Shown piece after piece: positions 1 through 14,066 of a DNA stretch of 64,000 nt. Where the stretch lies: the NCBI RefSeq assembly GCF_008831125.1, contig NZ_WBKA01000004.1, forward strand, positions 1 through 64,000, in the 5' to 3' direction. A model generated the notes under the pieces. That model saw nothing but the letters and a program-made list of their open reading frames with translations. It made no database searches and was not told where the DNA came from. This DNA is from Pseudoclavibacter caeni. GTDB lineage: Bacteria; Actinomycetota; Actinomycetes; Actinomycetales; Microbacteriaceae. The position numbers and the translations under genes were made by a program. The stretch's first letter is position 1, and the number at the start of each line of letters is the position of its first letter.

Positions 1-33
1 GTCCTGAGCCAGGATCAAACTCTCCGAAGAAAA
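1..33 (-). rRNA. rrs: 16S ribosomal RNA, 5' end only (partial)
   Basis: The reverse complement reads GAGAGTTTGATCCTGGCTCA, the universal 5' segment of bacterial 16S rRNA. Transcription runs leftwards out of the window, so only about the first 33 nt are present; the exact mature 5' end is uncertain by a few bases. The gene lies downstream of tyrS, an arrangement common in Micrococcales. Confidence 0.95.
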
Positions 34-130
34 TCTGATCGGCTCCAACACACCACGACCCGAAAGCCATGGCATGCAAAACCAAAAGAAATCACTCAAA
101 CCAACCAAGCAAAAACCCAGCCAGCCGAGG

Positions 131-180
131 ACAAAATTGGCATCGACATGTGCACACTGTTGAGTTCTCAAGGATCGGAC
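131..180 (-). promoter_or_regulatory. rRNA operon leader, conserved processing/antitermination block
   Basis: On the minus strand this block reads CTTGAGAACTCAACAGTGTG, which I recognise as the conserved block of actinobacterial 16S leaders (boxA-like antitermination and RNase processing region). The whole leader, roughly 34-302, is visibly richer in A and T than the flanking genes. No gene is seen in 34-636. Confidence 0.7.
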
Positions 181-308
181 ACACCAACCATCACCACCCA
201 AACCAACCAGGCGGCTACCTGCCAGCGCAACTTCTCCAGCCTACCACATCCGATTCTGTGTCGCAAACCCGGAAACCGGATGTGCAACCGTTCGGAAGCA
301 GCCGACTC

Positions 309-336
309 AGCTTACCAGATCCATACTCCGTGTCAA
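309..336 (-). promoter_or_regulatory. rRNA operon promoter
   Basis: Reading leftwards there is a perfect -35 TTGACA (336-331), a 16-nt spacer and a -10 TAAGCT (314-309). Transcription should begin near 302 and give a leader of about 270 nt before 16S. This is the best consensus sigma-70-type promoter in the window, as expected for rRNA. Confidence 0.85.
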
Positions 337-417
337 GCTCACCTCGACCGGCGGATCCGATCCGCATCCCCGCTCCGCTCTGACCTGGTGGCCAGTGCCT
401 CGCGGCGACAAGAGATA

Positions 418-446
418 AACATACTCATCACCGCCGGCCTTGCGAA
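418..446 (-). promoter_or_regulatory. possible second rRNA promoter
   Basis: TTCGCA (446-441), a 17-nt spacer and TATGTT (423-418) form a weaker promoter-like pair about 110 bp upstream of the main rRNA promoter. Tandem rRNA promoters are common, but each hexamer here matches consensus at only four of six bases. Confidence 0.3.
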
Positions 447-584
447 CCCGATCCCGATCCCGGGCGTGTCGCACGCCTTGTGCATCAGGCCCGCCCAGCC
501 CATCGACCACGGGCCGCGCCCATCAGCTACCCCACCGCAGACGCCGGGCACGAGGCACCCCGCACACCGCTCGCAAGACGACGA

Positions 585-621
585 AGGCCCGCCCCCATGC
601 CATCGCACGGAGAACGGGCCT
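585..621 (-). terminator. candidate tyrS terminator hairpin
   Basis: AGGCCCG (585-591) pairs perfectly with CGGGCCT (615-621) across a 23-nt loop, 16 bp beyond the tyrS stop. There is no U-tract, so it is only a weak candidate separating tyrS from the rRNA promoter region. Confidence 0.3.
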
Positions 622-636
622 CGCAGCCGGGCGCGG

Positions 637-1947
637 TCAGTCGCCCACGCGCACCCCAGCCAGCGTGCGCCGACCGCGGCGCAGCAGGACGCGTCCGCCG
701 GGCAGCACCATGTCGGCGTCGAGCGTCGCCTCGGGATCGGTCACCCGGACGTTGTCTACGTACACGCCCCCCTGACCGATCGCCCGCCGCGCCTCGCTGA
801 CGCTGCGGACCACGCCGGTGTCGGCGAGCACCCGCGCGATCGGATCGCCCAGCGCGGCCCCGGTGCCGGGCAGCTCATCGAGCGCCTGGCCGAGCGTCGC
901 CGGGTCGAGCGCCCGCAGGTCCCCGTCGCCGAACAGGGCCTCCGAGGCGCGCACCACGTTCCGCGCCGCGGTCTCGCCGTGCACGAGCGCCGTCACCTCG
1001 AGCGCCAGCCGCCGTTGGGCGGCACGCCGGTACGGCTCCTCGGCCACCTGCCGGGCGAGCTCCTCGATCTCGGCGCGAGTGAGGAACGTGAAGACCTTGA
1101 GTCGCTCGACCACGTCGGCGTCCTCGGTGTTCAGCCAGAACTGGTAGAACGCGTACGGCGAGGTGAGCTCCGGGTCGATCCAGATCGCGTTGCCCTCGCT
1201 CTTGCCGAACTTCGTGCCGTCGGAGTTGGTGATCAGCGGCGAGCCGATCGCGTGCACGCCGACCTGCTCGACCCGGCGGATGAGGTCCACCCCGCCGACG
1301 AGGTTGCCCCACTGGTCCTGCCCGCCCGTCTGCAGCGTCACCCCCTCGCGGCGGTAGAGCTGCAGGAAGTCGTTGGCCTGCAGGATCTGATAGCTGAACT
1401 CGGTGTAGCTGATGCCTGCCTCGGAGCGCAGCCGCTTCGCCACGGCCTCCTTGGCGAGCATCTGCCCGACCCGGAAGTGCTTGCCCAGATCGCGCAGGAA
1501 GTCGATCGCGCTCAGCGGCGCCGTCCAGTCCAGGTTGTCGACGACGTGCAGGGCGTTCTCGCCCTCGTCGCCGAGATACCCTGACACCTGGTCCCGGATG
1601 CGCACCACCCACTCCGCGACCTGGTCGCGCGAGTTGAGCGTGCGCTCGGCGGTCGGCCTGGGGTCGCCGATGAGCCCGGTGGCCCCACCGACCAGCGCAT
1701 ACGGGATGTTCCCCGCCAGCTGCAGCCGGCGCAGCAGCAGCAGCTGCACCAAGTGCCCCAGATGCAGGCTGCCGGCCGTCGGGTCGAACCCGCAGTAGTA
1801 CCGCACCGGCCCCTCCGCCAGTGCCTGCCGCAGCGCGTCGAGATCCGTGCTCACCGAGATGAGCCCCCGCCACTGCAGCTCATCGACGATCGAGTCGAAC
1901 GAGTCGTCGATCCGCTGGGGTGCCAGCTCGATCGGGTTCTCCGTCAC
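637..1947 (-). CDS. tyrS: tyrosyl-tRNA synthetase
   Basis: Cytoplasmic class I aminoacyl-tRNA synthetase that charges tRNA-Tyr with tyrosine using ATP. About 436 residues, normal for the family. The HIGH-type motif is HLGH at residues 62-65, the KMSKS-type motif is KFGKS at 246-250, and the last 70 residues form an S4-like RNA-binding domain. I start at GTG 1947, because the longer frame upstream is not conserved-looking and AGGAGG lies 8 nt before this GTG (about 1956-1961). It lies 185 bp downstream of argH and is probably the last gene before the rRNA operon. Identification is secure. Confidence 0.97.
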   Translation of the reverse strand: MTENPIELAPQRIDDSFDSIVDELQWRGLISVSTDLDALRQALAEGPVRYYCGFDPTAGSLHLGHLVQLLLLRRLQLAGNIPYALVGGATGLIGDPRPTAERTLNSRDQVAEWVVRIRDQVSGYLGDEGENALHVVDNLDWTAPLSAIDFLRDLGKHFRVGQMLAKEAVAKRLRSEAGISYTEFSYQILQANDFLQLYRREGVTLQTGGQDQWGNLVGGVDLIRRVEQVGVHAIGSPLITNSDGTKFGKSEGNAIWIDPELTSPYAFYQFWLNTEDADVVERLKVFTFLTRAEIEELARQVAEEPYRRAAQRRLALEVTALVHGETAARNVVRASEALFGDGDLRALDPATLGQALDELPGTGAALGDPIARVLADTGVVRSVSEARRAIGQGGVYVDNVRVTDPEATLDADMVLPGGRVLLRRGRRTLAGVRVGD

Positions 1948-2132
1948 CGTTCCAGTCCTCCTGGTCTGCGCCCCGGGCGCCTCTCGGCCCCGCGGCATGT
2001 TCCTGTCCGGCTCCCGGCCGGAGCGTCGATCGTCCGGTCCGGGCATCCAGTCCGGCCGTGCGTCAAGGATGCTCGGGCCCGGTGCGTCCGGCCACCCGAG
2101 CGTGCGACGCCGAGACGACGCCGCGCCCGCTG

Positions 2133-4906
<2,774 letters not shown>

Positions 4907-4950
4907 GTGCTTGTGCTCCTTCAGACAGGTGCCGCGCTCGCGGCATGGTC

Positions 4951-4956
4951 ATTGTA
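4951..4956 (-). promoter_or_regulatory. -10-like hexamer upstream of argG
   Basis: TACAAT on the minus strand, 45 bp upstream of the argG start and just after the argF hairpin. No convincing -35 is visible at the right distance. It could give argGH separate expression from argCJBDF. Confidence 0.35.
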
Positions 4957-4965
4957 TCGACCCGG

Positions 4966-4987
4966 ACGCCGCCCGGGCGGGCGGCGT
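4966..4987 (-). terminator. hairpin directly after argF
   Basis: ACGCCGCCC (4966-4974) and GGGCGGCGT (4979-4987) are perfect 9-bp arms with a 4-nt loop, beginning 6 bp beyond the argF stop. There is no U-run; GC-only hairpins of this kind act as terminators or attenuators in actinobacteria. It splits argCJBDF from argGH. Confidence 0.5.
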
Positions 4988-4992
4988 GGCCG

Positions 4993-7133
<2,141 letters not shown>

Positions 7134-7171
7134 GTCTCCAGTCTCGGATCTCTCGTCTCGGAAGTCGTGCG

Positions 7172-8140
7172 TCAGCGCGCGGCGTCGCCCGATGGGGACG
7201 ACGCCTCGGATCGTCGCCCCGCGGCGGCCGATCGGCGCGAGGGGGTCACCAGAGTGCCGATGCCCTGCCTGGTGAAGATCTCCAGCAGCACCGAGTGCGG
7301 CAGCCGCCCGTCGACCACGTGTGCCTGCGGCACCCCGCCGCGCACCGCCTCCAGACAGCTCGCCATCTTCGGGATCATGCCGCTCTCGAGCCCCGGCAGC
7401 ATCGCCTCGAGCTCGTCGGCATCCACCTCGCTGACGAGGCTCGTCGGATCCGGCCAGTCACGATACAGCCCGCCGACGTTCGTCAGCAGCACGAGCTTCG
7501 CCGCGCCGAGCGCCACGGCCAGCGCGCTCGCCGCGGCGTCGGCGTTGATGTTCAGCGACGTCTGCCCGCGCGGCCCCTCCGGGGCGATGGACGACACGAC
7601 GGGGACGCGTCCGGCGTCCAGCTGGCCGCGCACGATGGTCGGGTCGACGTCGACGACCTCGCCGACCAGGCCCAGATCGACCTCGTGGCCGTCCTCCTCC
7701 GCGGTGATCCGCCGCCCGGTGAACAGCCCGGCGTCCTCGCCCGAGATCGCCACCGCGATCGGGCCATGCCGGTTGATGCGCCCGACCAGGTCGCGGGAGA
7801 TCTGCCCGGTGAGGACCATCCGCACGATCTCCATCGCCTCCGGCGAGGTGTAGCGGTACCCGGCGCGGAACTCGGAGAAGATGCCGAGCCGTTCCAGCAT
7901 CTTGGTGATCTGCGGGCCGCCGCCGTGGACGACGACCGGGCGGATGCCGACCAGGCTGAGATAGACCACGTCCTGGGCGAACGCGTCGAGCAGCTGCGGG
8001 TCGACCATCGCGTTGCCGCCGAACTTGATCACGAACGTCTCGCCGTGGAACTTCTGCAGCCAGGGCAATGACTCGATGAGGGTCGCCGCCTTCAGCTCGG
8101 CCAGCTGCGTGTCGGGCGCGCCCGTCGTCTCCTCCGCCAT
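7172..8140 (-). CDS. argB: acetylglutamate kinase
   Basis: Phosphorylates N-acetylglutamate with ATP, the usual arginine-inhibited step. The N-terminal KFGGNAM loop (39-45) marks the amino-acid kinase fold. I choose ATG 8140, which begins MAEETTG 4 bp after the argJ stop and gives 322 residues; in-frame sequence upstream lies inside argJ. The residues before the kinase core resemble the N-terminal helix that makes hexameric, feedback-inhibited forms, so arginine inhibition is likely (inference). The C-terminus carries an Arg/Ser/Ala tail. Confidence 0.96.
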   Translation of the reverse strand: MAEETTGAPDTQLAELKAATLIESLPWLQKFHGETFVIKFGGNAMVDPQLLDAFAQDVVYLSLVGIRPVVVHGGGPQITKMLERLGIFSEFRAGYRYTSPEAMEIVRMVLTGQISRDLVGRINRHGPIAVAISGEDAGLFTGRRITAEEDGHEVDLGLVGEVVDVDPTIVRGQLDAGRVPVVSSIAPEGPRGQTSLNINADAAASALAVALGAAKLVLLTNVGGLYRDWPDPTSLVSEVDADELEAMLPGLESGMIPKMASCLEAVRGGVPQAHVVDGRLPHSVLLEIFTRQGIGTLVTPSRRSAAAGRRSEASSPSGDAAR

Positions 8141-8144
8141 CCGC

Positions 8145-9299
8145 CTAGCTCTCGTACTCGCTGTTGATGTCGACGTATTCGTGGGTGAGATCCGTCGTGC
8201 GCACCATGCCCGTGTGATCCCCGGTGCGCAGGTCGACGAGCACATGCGTGGCCCGAGGCGCGAGGTCGACGGTCGCCGGGTCCGCGTCCGGCGCGCCCGC
8301 GTGACAGATGCGGGTGCCGTTGATCGTCACGTCGATGTCGAACGGGTCGAATGCAGCGCGTGTGGTGCCCACCGCGGCGAGCACGCGCCCCCAGTTCGGG
8401 TCGCCGCCCGCGATCGCACACTTGAACAGGTTGCTGCGGCCGATCGCGCGGGCGACCTCGATCGCGTCCGGCTCGCTCGCCGCGCCGACGACCTCGATGT
8501 CGATCGTGTGCGAGGCGCCCTCGGCGTCGTCCTGGATCGCCGCGGCGAGCCGGTCGGCCACTGCGGTCAGCGCCATGCGGAACTCCTCGGGGTCGGGGGT
8601 CACCCCGCTCGCCCCCGAGGAGAGCAGCACCACGGTGTCGTTCGTGGACATGCACCCGTCGACGTCGAGCCGGTTGACCGTGCGGTCGGCCGCCGCGACC
8701 AGATGGCGGTGCAACGCCTCGGCGTTGACGACCGCGTCGGTGGTGATCACGACGAGCATCGTGGCCATCCCCGGCGCGATCATGCCGGCGCCCTTGGCCA
8801 TCCCGCCGACCGTCCAACCGGCCGGCGAGCGCTCCTCGGCCTGCTTCACCCGGGTGTCGGTGGTCATGATCGCCTCGGCCGCCCGCGGCCCGCCTCCGAC
8901 GTCGAGCTCCGCGGCCGCGGCCGCGACCCCGGGCAGCACCCGGTCGAGCGGCAGCTGATGGCCGATGATGCCGGTCGAGCACACGGCGACGTCGTCGACC
9001 CGGCAGCCGATCGCGTCCGCGACCGCCTGCGCCGTGGCCCGCGCCGCCTGATACCCCTGCTCGCCGGTGTAACAGTTCGCGCACCCCGAGTTGAGCACGA
9101 CCGCGTCGGCGCGTCCGTCGGCGACCGCCGCACGACTCCAGCGCACGGGGTTCGCCTCGCAGCGGTTCGTCGTGAACACCGCCGCGGCCTCGTGTCGCGG
9201 CCCCCGGTTGACGACGAGCGCGAGATCCCGGTGCCCATTCGCCTTGATGCCCGCAGCGACCCCGGCCGCCTCGAAGCCTGCTGCTGCGGTGACGCTCAC
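8145..9299 (-). CDS. argJ: bifunctional ornithine acetyltransferase / N-acetylglutamate synthase
   Basis: Recycles the acetyl group from acetylornithine to glutamate, closing the cyclic arginine pathway. The precursor cleaves itself: the conserved GMATML is present, with the scissile bond at A179-T180 and T180 becoming the N-terminal nucleophile of the beta chain. Start is GTG 9299, overlapping the argC stop by 4 nt (GTGA), giving 384 residues; the open frame upstream is only a shadow of argC. No argA is in the window, consistent with the cyclic route. Confidence 0.96.
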   Translation of the reverse strand: MSVTAAAGFEAAGVAAGIKANGHRDLALVVNRGPRHEAAAVFTTNRCEANPVRWSRAAVADGRADAVVLNSGCANCYTGEQGYQAARATAQAVADAIGCRVDDVAVCSTGIIGHQLPLDRVLPGVAAAAAELDVGGGPRAAEAIMTTDTRVKQAEERSPAGWTVGGMAKGAGMIAPGMATMLVVITTDAVVNAEALHRHLVAAADRTVNRLDVDGCMSTNDTVVLLSSGASGVTPDPEEFRMALTAVADRLAAAIQDDAEGASHTIDIEVVGAASEPDAIEVARAIGRSNLFKCAIAGGDPNWGRVLAAVGTTRAAFDPFDIDVTINGTRICHAGAPDADPATVDLAPRATHVLVDLRTGDHTGMVRTTDLTHEYVDINSEYES

Positions 9300-10360
9300 G
9301 GTGCGACCCCCTCGATCGGCAGCCCCGCGCCCTCGTCGAGCCCCAAGGCGATGTTGGCGGACTGGATGGCCGCCCCCGCCGTGCCCTTGACCAGGTTGTC
9401 GAGGGCGCTCACCGCGACGAGGCGGCGGGCGTCGTGATCGACCGCCAGGCCGATGGACGCGAGATTCGAGCCCAGCACCTCGGCGGTGGCCGGGAACCGC
9501 CCCGGCTCGCACACCTGGATGAAGCGCTCCCCCCCGTATGCCGCAGCGTAGGCCTCGCGCAGGTCGTCCTCCGTCGCGCCGACGGCGAGACGGGCCGTCG
9601 AGGTGGCGAGGATGCCGCGCGACATCGGCACGAGCACGGGGGTGAACGAGATGCGGATGTCTGCGGTCGAGGTCTCCCCCCGCCCACTGGCCGCCCAACG
9701 CAGATCCTGCACGATCTCGGGGATGTGACGGTGGGTGCCACCGACCTTGTAAGCGTTCGCGGAACCCATGATCTCGCTGGCGAGCATCCCCGGCCTGAGC
9801 GCGCGACCGGCGCCGGACGTGCCCACCGAGAGCACGCTGACGAGGTCGTCGGTCTCGACGAGCCCGGCGGCGACCGCCGGGGCGAGCGCGATGCTCACCG
9901 CGCTGACGTTGCAGCCGGGCGCCGCGATACGCGTCGCCTCGCGCAGCCACTCGCGCTGTTTCGACTCCTGCCGGGGCAGCTCGGGCAGTCCGTAGGCCCA
10001 CGCCCCGTGCCAGTCCCCGCCGTAGAAGCGATGCCAGTCGTTCTCGTTGATCAGCCGGTGGTCGGCGCCGGCGTCGACGACGACCACGTCATCGGGCAGC
10101 ATATCGGTCAGCGGGCCGCTGTGTCCGTGCGGCAGGGCGACGAACACGAGGTCATGCCCGGCGAGCGTCTCCGCGCTCGTCTCCTGCAGCACCAAATCGC
10201 CCAGCGTGTGCAGATTCGGATGCAGCTCGCCGAGACGGCGCCCCACGCTGGAGTGCGCGGTGACGGTGCGCACCTCGAACTCGGGGTGCGTGGACAGCAG
10301 ACGCAGCAGCTCGCCGCCGGCGTAGCCCGAGGCGCCGGCGACCGCAACGGATGATGACAT
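9296..10360 (-). CDS. argC: N-acetyl-gamma-glutamyl-phosphate reductase
   Basis: NADPH-dependent reduction of N-acetylglutamyl phosphate to the semialdehyde. 354 residues; the nucleotide-binding GASGYAGGE is at 9-17 and the catalytic cysteine is C150 in APGCN. It is the first gene of argCJBDF, only 40 bp after pheT. A -10-like TAAGAT lies 8 nt before the ATG, so the operon may start here with a leaderless mRNA. No clear ArgR box is seen in the 40-bp gap. Confidence 0.97.
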   Translation of the reverse strand: MSSSVAVAGASGYAGGELLRLLSTHPEFEVRTVTAHSSVGRRLGELHPNLHTLGDLVLQETSAETLAGHDLVFVALPHGHSGPLTDMLPDDVVVVDAGADHRLINENDWHRFYGGDWHGAWAYGLPELPRQESKQREWLREATRIAAPGCNVSAVSIALAPAVAAGLVETDDLVSVLSVGTSGAGRALRPGMLASEIMGSANAYKVGGTHRHIPEIVQDLRWAASGRGETSTADIRISFTPVLVPMSRGILATSTARLAVGATEDDLREAYAAAYGGERFIQVCEPGRFPATAEVLGSNLASIGLAVDHDARRLVAVSALDNLVKGTAGAAIQSANIALGLDEGAGLPIEGVAP

Positions 10361-10400
10361 GTCACCCGATCTTACTCGGGGTGATCAGGCGACGCGCCGC
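10361..10400 (-). promoter_or_regulatory. argC promoter and pheT end hairpin
   Basis: The whole 40-bp gap holds, on the minus strand, CACCCCGA and TCGGGTG arms (one bulged base) flanking TAAGAT (10374-10369). The hexamer looks like a -10 ending 8 nt before the argC ATG. The same bases could form a weak pheT terminator. The -35 region would lie inside the pheT end and is not obvious. Confidence 0.4.
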
Positions 10401-12923
10401 TCAGGCCCGCAGCGTGGCCCCGTGCCGCTGCTCGGCCAGCCGCACCGCGCCGTCCCGGGCCCTCGTGGCCTCCGCCGCGGTGAGCGTGCGGTCCGCGGCG
10501 CGGAACCGCAGTGCGAAGGTCAGCGACTTCTCGTCGGCACCGACCCCCTCCCCGCGGTAGTCGTCGACCAGCCGGATGTGCTCCAGCAGCGGCCCGGCCC
10601 CCTCGGCGACGGTATCGCGCACCACATCCGCGGGCAGGCCCCGCGGCACGAGCAGCGAGAGATCCTGTGTCGCCGCCGTCTGGGTGAGCACCGGGCGGGC
10701 GTGCACCTGCGCGGGCGCCACCCGCTCCAGCTCGGTCAGGTCGAGCTCCACGACCGCGACTCGACCGGCGAGCGCCAACTCCTCGGCGAGATCGGGGTGC
10801 AGCTCGCCGGCGGTGCCGACGACCACCTCGCCCTCGTCCATCGGGACGACCACGCGGGCGCCGCGACCCGGGTGCAACCCCGGCAGCTCGGCCTGGACCA
10901 GCCGCGGCTGCACCCCGAGGGCGAGCCCGACCTGGGCGACGAACGCGGCCGCCTCCCGCCAGTCCACCGGCTGGGCGGCGAGGCCCGGCTGCCGGGGCAC
11001 CACCTCGCCGGTGATCACCGCGGCGACGTGCCGGGGCTGATCGGGCAGGCTCTCCTGCAGCGCGCGCAGCGTCTCCGGGTCAGGGCGGACGGCGCCGACC
11101 GGCAGCCGATCAATGCCCAGCGGGCGCTCGGGCGCGGGCCGGAAGACGATCTCCTGCTCGAACAGCGCGAGATCCGTCATCCCGCGGCTCACGTTGCGAT
11201 GCGCCACCTCGAGCAGTCCGGGCAGCACGGTGCGGCGCAGCTGGGCGCGCTTCGCGTCCAGCGGGTTCGCGAGAGTCACCACCGGGCGCCCGGCCGGCTC
11301 GAACATCGCGTTCTCCGCCGCCGAGCGGAACGGATAGCTGAACGCCTCGGTGTACCCGGCCCCGACGAGCGTGCGACCCAGCCGCCGCCGAGCCTGCTGG
11401 GCCCGCGTGTAGCCATGCCCCGGGGGAGCCACCGGCAGCCGCACCGGGATGCGATCGTAGCCGGTGATCCGCGCCACCTCCTCGACGAGGTCCACCGGCT
11501 CGGTCAGGTCGGGCCGCCACGGCGGCGCGGTGACCGCGAGCGTGTCGCCGTCGTCGACGACGCCGGAGCCGATCTGACGCAACGCCGAGACGATCTCGTC
11601 ACGGGTCAGGTCGATGCCGGTCAGCGCACCCGGCAGGGTCACCGGCAGCGTGATCGTCACCGGCTGCCGCGGGGCGCTCCAGGACGAGCCGAGCTCGCCC
11701 GCCCGACCGCCGGTCAGCTCGACGACGAGGTCGACCGCACGCTGCGCTGCGGCCGCCGCGATCGTGGGGTCCACCCCGCGCTCGTAGCGCTTCGACGCCT
11801 CACTCGGCAGCTTGTGCCGGCGGGCGGTGCGGGCGATGGAGACGGGTTCGAAGGCGGCCGACTCGATGAGCACCCGCGTGGTGTGCTCGCTCACCTCGGT
11901 CGCCTCGCCGCCCATCACGCCGGCCAGGCCGATCGCACGCTCCCCGTCGGCGATGACGAGATCCTCCGGGTCGAGCTCCCGCTCCCGCCCGTCGAGCGTG
12001 GTCAGCCGCTCCCCCGGCCGGGCCCGGCGCACGACGAGTCCGTCGCGCACGGTGTCGAGGTCGTAGGCGTGCAGGGGCTGACCGGTCTCGAGCATCACGT
12101 AGTTGGTGACGTCGACGACCGGCGAGATCGACCGCATGCCGGCCAGCTGCAGCCGGGCGGCCATCCACGGCGGGGTGGGCGCGGTCGCGTCCACGCCCTC
12201 GACGACGCGGGTGACGAACGAGCGCACGCCCTGCCGGCCGCGGATCGGGGCCTCGTCGCGGATGGCGACAGGGAACCCGCTGCCCGTGCCCGGCTCGCCG
12301 ACGCGGGCGATCGGGTCAACGAAGCGCGCCCCGGTCGCGTGGGCGTACTCGCGGGCGACTCCGCGCACGGAGAACGCGTAGCCGCGATCCGGGGTCACGT
12401 TGATCTCGACGGCCGCGTCGTCCAGACCGAGCAGCGGGATCGCCGGGGTGCCGACCTCGGGGTCGAGGCCGAGCCGTTGCAGCACGAGGATGCCGGAGTG
12501 GTCCTCGCCGATGCCGAGCTCGCGTGCGCTGGCCATCATCCCGTCGGAGAGATGCCCGTACGTCTTCCGGGCAGAGATGCGGAAGTCGCCGGGGAGCACG
12601 CTGCCGGGCAGCGTGACGACGACCTTGTCGCCCACGGCGAAGTTGTGCGCGCCGCAGACGATGCCGCGCACGTCGGCGCCGCCGTCGGCGGCCGGCTCGC
12701 CCTCGGGCGCGACGCGGACGCTGCACCAGTTGATCGTCTTGCCGTTCGTCTGCGGCTCGGGCTCGGCGGAGAGCACCTGCCCGACGACGACGGGGCCGGA
12801 GACCGCGAAGCGGTGCGCCGCCTCCTCTTCCAGACCCACCTTGACCAGCGCGGCCAGCACCGCCTCCGGCGTCGTGTCCTGCAGCTCGACGTACTCGCCG
12901 AGCCAGCTGAGTGGAACCCGCAT
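10401..12923 (-). CDS. pheT: phenylalanyl-tRNA synthetase beta subunit
   Basis: Beta chain of the heterotetrameric class II enzyme; it holds the editing (B3/B4) domain and tRNA-binding parts. 840 residues, normal. An N-terminal EMAP/OB-type tRNA-binding domain spans roughly 40-160, followed by B3/B4 and B5 regions, and a C-terminal anticodon-binding (FDX-ACB) domain occupies about the last 95 residues. Its ATG shares one base with the pheS stop (TGATG), so the two subunits are translationally coupled. Confidence 0.97.
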   Translation of the reverse strand: MRVPLSWLGEYVELQDTTPEAVLAALVKVGLEEEAAHRFAVSGPVVVGQVLSAEPEPQTNGKTINWCSVRVAPEGEPAADGGADVRGIVCGAHNFAVGDKVVVTLPGSVLPGDFRISARKTYGHLSDGMMASARELGIGEDHSGILVLQRLGLDPEVGTPAIPLLGLDDAAVEINVTPDRGYAFSVRGVAREYAHATGARFVDPIARVGEPGTGSGFPVAIRDEAPIRGRQGVRSFVTRVVEGVDATAPTPPWMAARLQLAGMRSISPVVDVTNYVMLETGQPLHAYDLDTVRDGLVVRRARPGERLTTLDGRERELDPEDLVIADGERAIGLAGVMGGEATEVSEHTTRVLIESAAFEPVSIARTARRHKLPSEASKRYERGVDPTIAAAAAQRAVDLVVELTGGRAGELGSSWSAPRQPVTITLPVTLPGALTGIDLTRDEIVSALRQIGSGVVDDGDTLAVTAPPWRPDLTEPVDLVEEVARITGYDRIPVRLPVAPPGHGYTRAQQARRRLGRTLVGAGYTEAFSYPFRSAAENAMFEPAGRPVVTLANPLDAKRAQLRRTVLPGLLEVAHRNVSRGMTDLALFEQEIVFRPAPERPLGIDRLPVGAVRPDPETLRALQESLPDQPRHVAAVITGEVVPRQPGLAAQPVDWREAAAFVAQVGLALGVQPRLVQAELPGLHPGRGARVVVPMDEGEVVVGTAGELHPDLAEELALAGRVAVVELDLTELERVAPAQVHARPVLTQTAATQDLSLLVPRGLPADVVRDTVAEGAGPLLEHIRLVDDYRGEGVGADEKSLTFALRFRAADRTLTAAEATRARDGAVRLAEQRHGATLRA

Positions 12924-13981
12924 CAGATGATCACCCCGAACTGCTCGCTGAAGCGCACATCGCCCTCGACCATGTCGCGCATGTCATTGACGTCATTGCG
13001 GAACTGGAGCGTGCGCTCCACCCCCATGCCGAACGCGAAGCCGGTGTACTCGTCCGGGTCGATGCCGGCCGAGCGCAGCACATTCGGATGCACCATGCCG
13101 CAGCCGCCCCACTCCACCCAGCGGGCGCCGCCCTTGGCGCCCGGATACCACACGTCGAGCTCGGCGCTCGGCTCGGTGAACGGGAAGTAGCTCGGCCGCA
13201 GCCGGATGCGCGCCTCGTCGCCGAACATGATGCGCGCCATGTGCTCCAGCGTGCCGCGCAGATCGGCCATGGTCAGCCCGTGGTCAACCGCGAGCCCCTC
13301 GAACTGATGGAACACCGGCGTGTGCGTCGAGTCGAGCTCATCGGTGCGATACACCTGCCCCGGCGCGAGGATGTAGACGGGCAGGTCACGCGTCAGCAGC
13401 GAGCGCACCTGCACCGGCGAGGTGTGCGTGCGCAGGAGCAGGTGCCGGTCGACCGGCTCGACGAAGAAGGTGTCCTGCATCGCCCGCGCGGGATGATCGG
13501 CGTCGAAGTTCAGCGCGTCGAAGTTGAACCACTCGTTCTCGACCTCGGGACCCTCGGCGATCTCCCAGCCCATGCCGACGAAGACATCGGTGACCTGCTC
13601 GACGAGCAGGCCGAGCGGGTGTCGGGCGCCGACGCGGTGGATACTGCCCGCGGCGGTGACGTCGACGGTCTCGGCGGCCAGCCGGGCGGCCTTCTCCGCC
13701 CGGGCGAGCTCCTCCTCGCGGGCGGTGAACCGCTGCCGCACCCGGCCGCGGGCCTGGCCGACGAGTCGGCCGGCCTGAGCCTTCTCCGACTTCGGCAGCC
13801 CGGAGATCGTGCGATTGAGCCTCGACAGCATCGACTCGTCGCCGATGAGCGAGGGGCGGGCGTGCTTGAGCTCAGTGCTCGTCGCGGCCCGGTCGATCGC
13901 CGCGATCGCGGCGGACTCGGCCTCGGCGACGGACTCGGGTGTGATGGCGGGAAGATCCGGCGGTGTGTGTTCTGCTGACAT
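12923..13981 (-). CDS. pheS: phenylalanyl-tRNA synthetase alpha subunit
   Basis: Catalytic chain that forms Phe-tRNA. From ATG 13981 it has 352 residues: an N-terminal coiled-coil arm (about 1-100, binds tRNA) and a class II core ending with the motif 3 block GFAFGMGVER. Motif 2-like residues lie in YRTDELDSTHTPVFHQ. The longer frame upstream overlaps the trmH end and I reject it. A promoter (TAGAAT at 14066-14061) and a leader of about 70 nt with a 7-bp hairpin precede it. Confidence 0.96.
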   Translation of the reverse strand: MSAEHTPPDLPAITPESVAEAESAAIAAIDRAATSTELKHARPSLIGDESMLSRLNRTISGLPKSEKAQAGRLVGQARGRVRQRFTAREEELARAEKAARLAAETVDVTAAGSIHRVGARHPLGLLVEQVTDVFVGMGWEIAEGPEVENEWFNFDALNFDADHPARAMQDTFFVEPVDRHLLLRTHTSPVQVRSLLTRDLPVYILAPGQVYRTDELDSTHTPVFHQFEGLAVDHGLTMADLRGTLEHMARIMFGDEARIRLRPSYFPFTEPSAELDVWYPGAKGGARWVEWGGCGMVHPNVLRSAGIDPDEYTGFAFGMGVERTLQFRNDVNDMRDMVEGDVRFSEQFGVII

Positions 13982-14035
13982 AATTCCGTTCCATGACTCG
14001 CGGCGGCCGGCCGCATCGGTGGGCACGCACGAGAA

Positions 14036-14066
14036 GTCCGCCTGCGGGCGGACGCGTTCCATTCTA
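14036..14066 (-). promoter_or_regulatory. pheS promoter -10 and leader hairpin
   Basis: The -10 TAGAAT (14066-14061) contains the TAG stop of trmH. Just downstream, GTCCGCC (14036-14042) and GGCGGAC (14047-14053) are perfect arms with a 4-nt loop, sitting at the very 5' end of the predicted pheST mRNA. I found no Phe-rich leader peptide, so classic attenuation is not supported. Confidence 0.5.

Noticed and set aside
148-1584. Long plus-strand open frames over tyrS, argH, argG, argF and others
   Set aside because: They mirror codon structure of the real minus-strand genes, have low-complexity Arg/Ala/Pro-rich products and no domain.
8145-10001. A 618-codon frame as a long argJ
   Set aside because: Residues before GTG 9299 are a shifted reading of argC; the GTGA overlap and the family N-terminus fix the start.
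13982-14053. Phe-rich leader peptide controlling pheST
   Set aside because: No short open frame with repeated Phe codons and stop is present in the leader.
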